In this document: one piece after another, positions 58,458-64,000 of the stretch
Layout of the letters: each line of letters begins with the position of its first letter
Position numbering within the stretch: the first letter of the stretch is position 1
Source of the DNA: Notospermus geniculatus
Lineage: Eukaryota > Nemertea > Pilidiophora > Heteronemertea > Lineidae
Direction of reading: 5' to 3'
Assembly: GCA_002633025.1 (NCBI GenBank)
Contig: NMRB01001053.1
Location: 129,611-193,610, forward strand
Length of the DNA stretch: 64,000 nucleotides
The notes under the pieces: generated by a model
The model's database searches: none
The model's input: only the letters and a program-made list of their open reading frames with translations
Told to the model about the DNA's origin: nothing
Program-made: the position numbers and the translations under genes

Positions 58458-58904
58458 TGTCCAATGTCCAAGACTGGCATTGCATGAGGCAAAAACTTTG
58501 TTGAATTTTGAAGTAGGTAGTGCATTTTTGTCACATGTGCAACTAACCCTTTTGGTCAGTTCTCTTTAAATAAGAGTTTAAAGATTGTTTATGAAAATTA
58601 TTTTGTTCCTGAACACACACTCGCATGAATTGCAAGGCCCGTAACACTTTTTGCCCTGGGATGGGCCTACATGTTATTGCAAAACATTATTCTGTCCATC
58701 TGTGCCCGGATCATGTTATAATGCCGCTGTACACAACTACCCGGTACATGTACGAATAATAGATTGTTTTCAGAATGAGATATTCAATGGATTGTAACAT
58801 ACTTGGCTGTACACATACATGTATCCTTCCCTTATGTACTGTTGTACTTCATTATGATAGAGGCTGGTTTTTGTCTATCATTATGTACGTATTTAGGAAC
58901 TCTA

Positions 58905-59105
58905 CTTAACCCTTTGACTGCCAAACACAATAGGACCAATCAGCCGCACGTATTGCCAAAAGATGGCAGCAAAGTTTTAGCGGACCAATACACAGGAAAA
59001 TCCACGTGATTGGTGCTCTATCAAGAATGAATGGGTCCGCTATATGGATTGAATTGGGCCGTAATGACACCTGTTGGTCAACTCACTGACAGCTCCTATT
59101 TCATC
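58905..59105 (+). mobile_element. Dispersed repeat family J copy
   Basis: The best-preserved copy: TTGCCAAAAGATGGCAGCAA, GCGGACCAATACACAGG, CCACGTGATTGGTGCTCTAT and ACCTGTTGGTCAACTCACTG. The complement matches 20437-20600. Confidence 0.82.
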
Positions 59106-59674
59106 AATTCAAAAACAGAGATGCACGTACATGTATGACCCTAAATGCTTTTCAGAACTTCACTTGTCTCACAGAGGTATTCCTTCGAAAGTAAGCCTAC
59201 TGGTACTCAGTAAGAGCTTTCCAATGAATACCTATTTGATATGATTCGGGTCCTTTTCAGTCTTTTTGAGTTGTACATACATGTATTTTGAAATCTGACC
59301 TTATGTAATGTGGGCGTGAAGGGGTTAACGCCACAAAGGTCAGATTGCAACCTCTCTGCTTAAACCTGCATTCACTCCATTCAGAATTCGTTTTGAAAAT
59401 GTAAGATTCCTTTCAGTCTCAATAGCCGTGGATGTAATAGTCCCTTTAAATAGTTCCAGATTGGTACTTCTTATTGCCAACCCATTCATCACTCTCGCAG
59501 TATCATTATTTATATAATTGATACTTTCTTAATGATAAATGAATGGATTTCGTGCCATGATATACGTCTGTTCCAAGATAGGACACATCAGACATGTCAG
59601 TGGATGTCTTTGAATCGGGCAAGGTGGAAAATTTATGGGGCGGCTCCTTGACAGCCATGTGAGCCATTACTTTT
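59106..59674. other. Intergenic DNA, no gene seen
   Basis: No repeat or exon is supported. Confidence 0.45.
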
Positions 59675-60310
59675 TAGCTCACTGGGGTGAGCTATAGTCA
59701 TGACGTGGTGTCCGTCGTCCGTCTTCATCGTCGTTGTCACCATTAGCAGGGCACATTTCGTAACCGCTGGGGCTATTGATCTGAAACTTGGTACATATAT
59801 ACCCCTAGGTCAGATGACCTATGACACCAAGTTTTGGTCCAATTCGATAGTTGGCTTGGCCACCAGGTGGCCAAAACCAAAAGCACAAAAAGTGCAATAA
59901 CTCCTTAACTAATGACTGGGTTGTCTCCAAATTTTTATCATAGGTGTTTCTAATGAGGATACATAACATATATAACACTAACAGGTTTTTGATTTGACCT
60001 ACGGTACTTTTCAAGGTCACAGAGGTCAAAGTTCAGAATCTTGCCTTTAGGTGGCACATTTTGTAACCGCTGGGGTTATTGACCTGAAACTTGGTACATG
60101 TACATATATACCCCTATGTGAGATGATCTAGGGCACCAAGTTTCAGGTCCAATTTGATTCTTGGCTTTGCCACCAGGTGGCAAAAACCGAAAAGACAAAA
60201 GTGCAATAAGTCCTGAATTATTGATACATCGTCTCCAAATTTGTATTATAGGTATATCTAATGAGGATACATTAAATATGTAACGGGTTTGTGATTTGAT
60301 GCTACACAGA
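59675..60310 (+). mobile_element. Dispersed repeat with two internal units (TAGCTCACTGGGGTGAGCTA)
   Basis: It begins with the palindrome TAGCTCACTGGGGTGAGCTA. Two units of about 310 bp follow, each with TAACCGCTGGGG, GATCTGAAACTTGGTACATA-like words, CTTGGCTTGGCCACCAGGTGG and CAATAACTCCT. A truncated relative is at 63477-63650. There is no coding capacity. Confidence 0.8.
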
Positions 60311-61283
60311 CTCTGCATCTGCATTGCTTTCCAAAAAGCTCAGTCAGAGTGTCAAAAAAGTGTATTTTCAGTAATCTGCAACTGTTTTGAGATTGTAACC
60401 AAATTACCCTAAGAAAAATCTATATTTAGTAGGAAAATGTGGCTTCTTGGTCGTCATAATCCATCGATCTAGTTCCAGTATTCCCTCCTCAAAGAAACAT
60501 TCCAGTGTGCTTCTTATTTTTGATTCGATGAGAATGGTCTTGTGATGTTTTTTGCTCGTAGCCTGTGAGATGTTCTTTGATCATCAGTCATATGGAAAAG
60601 TGATAAAACAGAACGGTTTGGTGATGAATTAGTCGTCGTTCTAATTGACTCAATATCGTATGGACGGGAGCTCCTGTAGCAGGTAGTTGTGATATTTGGC
60701 TTCCCTCAATTGCCTTTCGACTTTCAATAACTCCATTCATGTTGACGATGAAGATGACAAGCCATGTACATGATGCGTGTACATAGTGGTTGCACACTCT
60801 TTTAAGATAGGCCTGAAGTCTGCTTTGCAATGCAACTGCTTGAAGAGTATGTTGGCCTAGTACCGGTATACATGTATATAGTACATGAATTATCAATATA
60901 GGATTTAGCGGGAAATAAAATTTGCATTGCGTATGGCGGCTGTCGAGGGTAATTTGCATTCGCGGAGAAGAAATTTAGCGAGTGCCAAAGCAAATCGCGA
61001 TTTTTGCGAGAATTTTCGCAAACATATTTCGCTTTACGGTGTAATGAATTATACTTTAAATAAACCATACCATACATTTCATGAAGTCTCCCTCTATGTG
61101 ATTTTAAAATGGAATTTGCTTTACAAAATAACTGCTAAAGCAGGCCGCACACCAGGTGAAACAATCTAATCACCAAAATCGGCTGTTGGTTGATGCCAGG
61201 TGTGTGCTGGCCAGGATGCAATCTTCTCGCCAGCAATGATTGCCCAGTATCAAACAATATTAAACTGATGGCGTTAGGTCTGC
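60311..61283. other. Intergenic DNA, no gene seen
   Basis: Degenerate inverted words around 61142-61215 (GCACACCAGGTGA, CCAGGTGTGTGC) may be another old element. No exon is supported. Confidence 0.4.
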
Positions 61284-62171
61284 TAAAGCCTTGTTCACAC
61301 TGGCGGCTTGGTGCAATGCATTGAAAAGATCACCAAGCGGTGTCAGTTTTGACATAGCGCGGCATGGCGTGATGCGGTTGCGTGCGGTGGCCATTCTAAT
61401 TGTGACAGGAAAGTTAAAGTTTGGGTTTATAGTCTGATATCAACAACGGTAGAGGTGTCATCCGACTTTACACTTTAATCCCAGTCTATCCTGAAACCTT
61501 TCAGTAGAACTCAGATGAGCAGCTCATTCAGCGCTACATCGGAGCATTTCCAACCGGTACCCATTTATACACCTGGGTGGAGAGAGGCCGGTGAGGTAAA
61601 GAAGAGACTTGCCCAAAGTCTCACGCCCAGTGGGATACGAACCCGGGACCCTCTGACCTCTAGCCGGAGACCCGAGCCACTACACCACCGGGCTCCCCAG
61701 AAATGTCCTTGAACATGAGGGCCGCAGTAAAACTCGCGTGGCAGGCGATTCGATCCGGAAAAATACTGCAGGAGCGATCGGATGCAGTGGAAATCACTCA
61801 TCGTGTCCTACCGCTTCTTACTGCATCGCGTCCCACCGCAAGTGTTTACAGCTATAGACAAATCCCAAATTCCCAGATCTGCACACTTCTGCCGAAATCG
61901 TAAACACAACCTCGTCCTGAAACCAGCTGACGTGACGCAATCCACAATTCAGCAATGGTAGACTCTAATGCAATGTCGTCGAAGTCACTGTCGCGGGGTT
62001 CTCTGCGCCACGTCATTCAGCTTCAGACCGAGGTTCTGTTTACGATTTCGGCGGAAGTGCACAGATCTTTCTCGTTTACGTCAATTTATTTGGGATTTGT
62101 CCATAGGCTTAACAGAAAAATTTTGCATCGCACCGTGTCCCACTGCGCCGCCAGTGTGAACAAGGCTTTAG
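61284..62171. mobile_element. Fold-back element split by a SINE
   Basis: Ends TAAAGCCTTGTTCACACTGG and CCAGTGTGAACAAGGCTTTA are perfect 20-bp inverted repeats. GC-rich CATGGCGTGATGCGGT and ACTGCATCGCGTCCCAC-like words fill the arms. A SINE occupies 61413-61699. Confidence 0.88.
61413..61699 (-). mobile_element. Full-length tRNA-derived SINE inside a fold-back
   Basis: The minus strand reads GGGGAGCCCGGTGGTGTAGT, GGGTCCCGGGTTCGTATCCC, CTCTCTCCACCCAGGTGTAT, GAGCTGCTCATCTGAGTTCT and ATATCAGACTATAAACCCAA. It is very similar to 36732-37015. Confidence 0.9.
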
Positions 62172-63307
62172 TTGTAACTTTAGAATATATTAGATCTTGC
62201 TTTGAAAGCTTTGAACATTCATCTTCTTAGTGTCCGCTTCGACCTGCAGTTCAGAATTTTATCAAGCTCGTTAATGCCCTTGGGGGGACATCATCTGATT
62301 AACCATCAGCATGTGTACGGGGATCCATTTAAATCACTGGGAAATCTTCACCCTTTCCATCACTTTCCAGTGACACTTAAGAGAATTAACTGGCCATTCG
62401 TGGCTATTTTAAGCAACGGCAAGTTTAACTGATCGGTCACGGTCTATTCCTACAACAGTCAAGATTTCCTCTGAGACAGAAATCTGCCTCTCTTTTCGGA
62501 GAAGATGGAATTTAAGACACGATGGCTCACTATAGATGTGCACGAGAAGTTTGGCAATTTTTGTGTGCTTTCAAAATAACATTCTTTTCTATCTACCAAT
62601 AGTACACTCGTCCCCGCCAGTGTTTAGTTGGCTATATGTACATGTATGACCAACTAAACACTGGCATGATTGGTGCCAAAACTGAAGGATAATCAATAGA
62701 TGGCGCTGTTTGATGAGATATCCAATCACAAGCCATCATCACAGGTTTAGCCGATGCCGCCGTAACACACTTTCTGACTGGCTACAATGATACGTGTACA
62801 AAATATACACTGTATATTCATACTTTTTCCGATTGGAAAGTCAACGAGATTAATGCTGTTTGCAAATTTGGTCGATGTTATCACACACCTGGGAGTGTTA
62901 GTGTGCACTCACGTTTCGGACATTTTGAAGGTTATATAATCCACTTGCTTCATTTAAGCTGGCAGAGACTCACAAATCTTGTACGTTTGTCAAGCAAGTT
63001 GCACGGCAGATTCCCAGCAGAGATTCCCCGAATGGGACAGGTAATGCCATCTGTAGGTCATACCTTGAGGCTGGCATGAACTGTAGTAGTTTCAGAGCGC
63101 AGGTAATGTAGTGGGTAGCGGTTTGAAACTGCGGAGGGAGTTTATATCAATACATGTAATACACATTTATATCGATAGTTTTGCCAAAGAAAATTCAAAA
63201 CCTGAGCAACCAAGGGTATGGGGAACAAAAAAATGGCAGAAAACGAAAGTTCCTTGCCTCAGAGAAATCTTCAATATAATCCAGGTTATCTCCGATATTC
63301 GTGAATT
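62172..63307. other. Intergenic DNA with one hairpin
   Basis: A perfect 16-bp stem (GCCAGTGTTTAGTTGG) with an 18-nt loop lies at 62616-62665. No exon is supported elsewhere. Confidence 0.5.
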
Positions 63308-63424
63308 TTCGACCCCACACCGGGATCCTCTTCAGGCACTTTCAAGTTAAAATCTCAGCATCCCTTTCACTTCTGGGATTTTGGCTTGAAAGTTCCTGAA
63401 GAAGACCCCCGTGTGGGGTCGAAA
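63308..63424. repeat. Inverted repeat (TCGACCCCACACCGGGATC)
   Basis: TTTTCGACCCCACACCGGG and CCCCCGTGTGGGGTCGAAA flank inner CAGGCACTTTCAAG and CTTGAAAGTTCCTG. It is related to the centre of 48918-49068. Confidence 0.85.
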
Positions 63425-63476
63425 CATTTGTGGATGTTGGAGACTTGGATTTTGTTTCACATCGTGTGTCGTTTTT

Positions 63477-63650
63477 AGCTCACCTGGTGAGCTCTTACGG
63501 TGGTGCAGCATCCGTCGTCGGCATCCGCTTGTATTGATCTGAAAGTTAGTACATAATATACCCCTATGTCAGATGACCTATGACACCAAGTTTTGATAAG
63601 GTTCTTGGCTTGGCCACCAGGTGGCTCTTGGCTCACCCAGGTGAGCACAT
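63477..63650 (+). mobile_element. Truncated copy of the AGCTCACCTGGTGAGCT repeat
   Basis: AGCTCACCTGGTGAGCTC, TATACCCCTATGTCAGATGA and CTTGGCCACCAGGTGG match 59675-60310 in order. Confidence 0.78.
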
Positions 63651-63679
63651 GGTTCATGGACCATTTCGTTTGTGCTTTA

Positions 63680-64000
63680 TTATACCCCCGCCAACGAGTT
63701 GGTGGGGGTATACTGTTTTCAACTCGTCCGTGTGTGCGTGCGTTCGTTCGTTCGTTTGTTCGTTCGTTCGTTCGTTCGTTCGTGCGTGTGTGCGTTCACC
63801 TTTCGGTTTCCGCTCATTTAAGGGAGAATGACTGCAGGGATTGCTTTCGTTTCAACGTGGTACATTCATATTGACCATAGGAAGGTTCCTTTCGAAAATC
63901 GGACTCGTAGCGCATCCAATATGGCCACCGTGGCTGCCGTCTTGATTTCGGTTTCCGCTCATTTAAGGGAGAACGACTGCAGGGATTGCTTTCGTTTTAA
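63680..64000 (+). mobile_element. Dispersed repeat start with (CGTT)n, cut by window end
   Basis: A short hairpin CCCCCGCCAACGAGTTGGTGGGGG leads into a TTCG tetranucleotide microsatellite (about 63740-63785). The phrase CGGTTTCCGCTCATTTAAGG then occurs twice, at about 63805 and 63950. Confidence 0.7.

Noticed and set aside
63580-63874. Frames with Val-Arg-Ser-Phe repeats
   Set aside because: They are translations of the TTCG microsatellite.

Overview
This is a eukaryotic nuclear window. Coding exons are short and bounded by GT/AG introns, there is a type II tRNA-Ser gene, and the intergenic space is packed with short non-coding transposon relics. The tRNA-derived SINEs, the many fold-back MITEs and the frequent ACATGTA and TAGGCCTA words suggest a marine invertebrate. 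An ambulacrarian (echinoderm or hemichordate) or a lophotrochozoan would fit; the sequence alone does not settle which. Six runs of N mark assembly gaps, several of them next to poly-C or poly-G.

Layout. 1-1603: the last exon(s) of an unrecognised 517-residue low-complexity protein on the minus strand. 1604-26040: about 24 kb with no gene I can defend, filled with tandem repeats, fold-back elements and a duplicated SINE block. 26041-26227: an isolated, strongly coding terminal exon of an unidentified plus-strand gene. 26228-29050: minisatellite and MITEs. 29051-38230 (minus): a complete 19-exon ERCC2 (XPD helicase) gene encoding 760 residues. 38231-38544: a 314-bp head-to-head promoter interval. 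38545-53094 (plus): PEX6 (peroxisomal AAA ATPase) in 17 visible exons, with reading-frame evidence that at least one exon is missing around the N at 45443. 53095-64000: intergenic repeats and one tRNA-Ser(GCU) gene on the minus strand.

ERCC2 works in TFIIH (nucleotide excision repair and transcription initiation). PEX6 works with PEX1 in recycling the peroxisomal import receptor. They share no pathway, so the head-to-head arrangement most likely reflects a shared housekeeping promoter. That interval holds a ZNF143-like site, an ETS-like core and a YY1-like ATG context.

No new enzymatic system was found. The most notable signals are: a tandem triplication spanning an ERCC2 splice acceptor that creates an in-frame alternative acceptor 45 nt upstream; one palindromic MITE family sitting beside splice sites in both ERCC2 and PEX6; a duplicated segment around an N that probably joins two haplotypes and exposes the empty site of a fold-back insertion; and about twenty distinct fold-back families in 64 kb.
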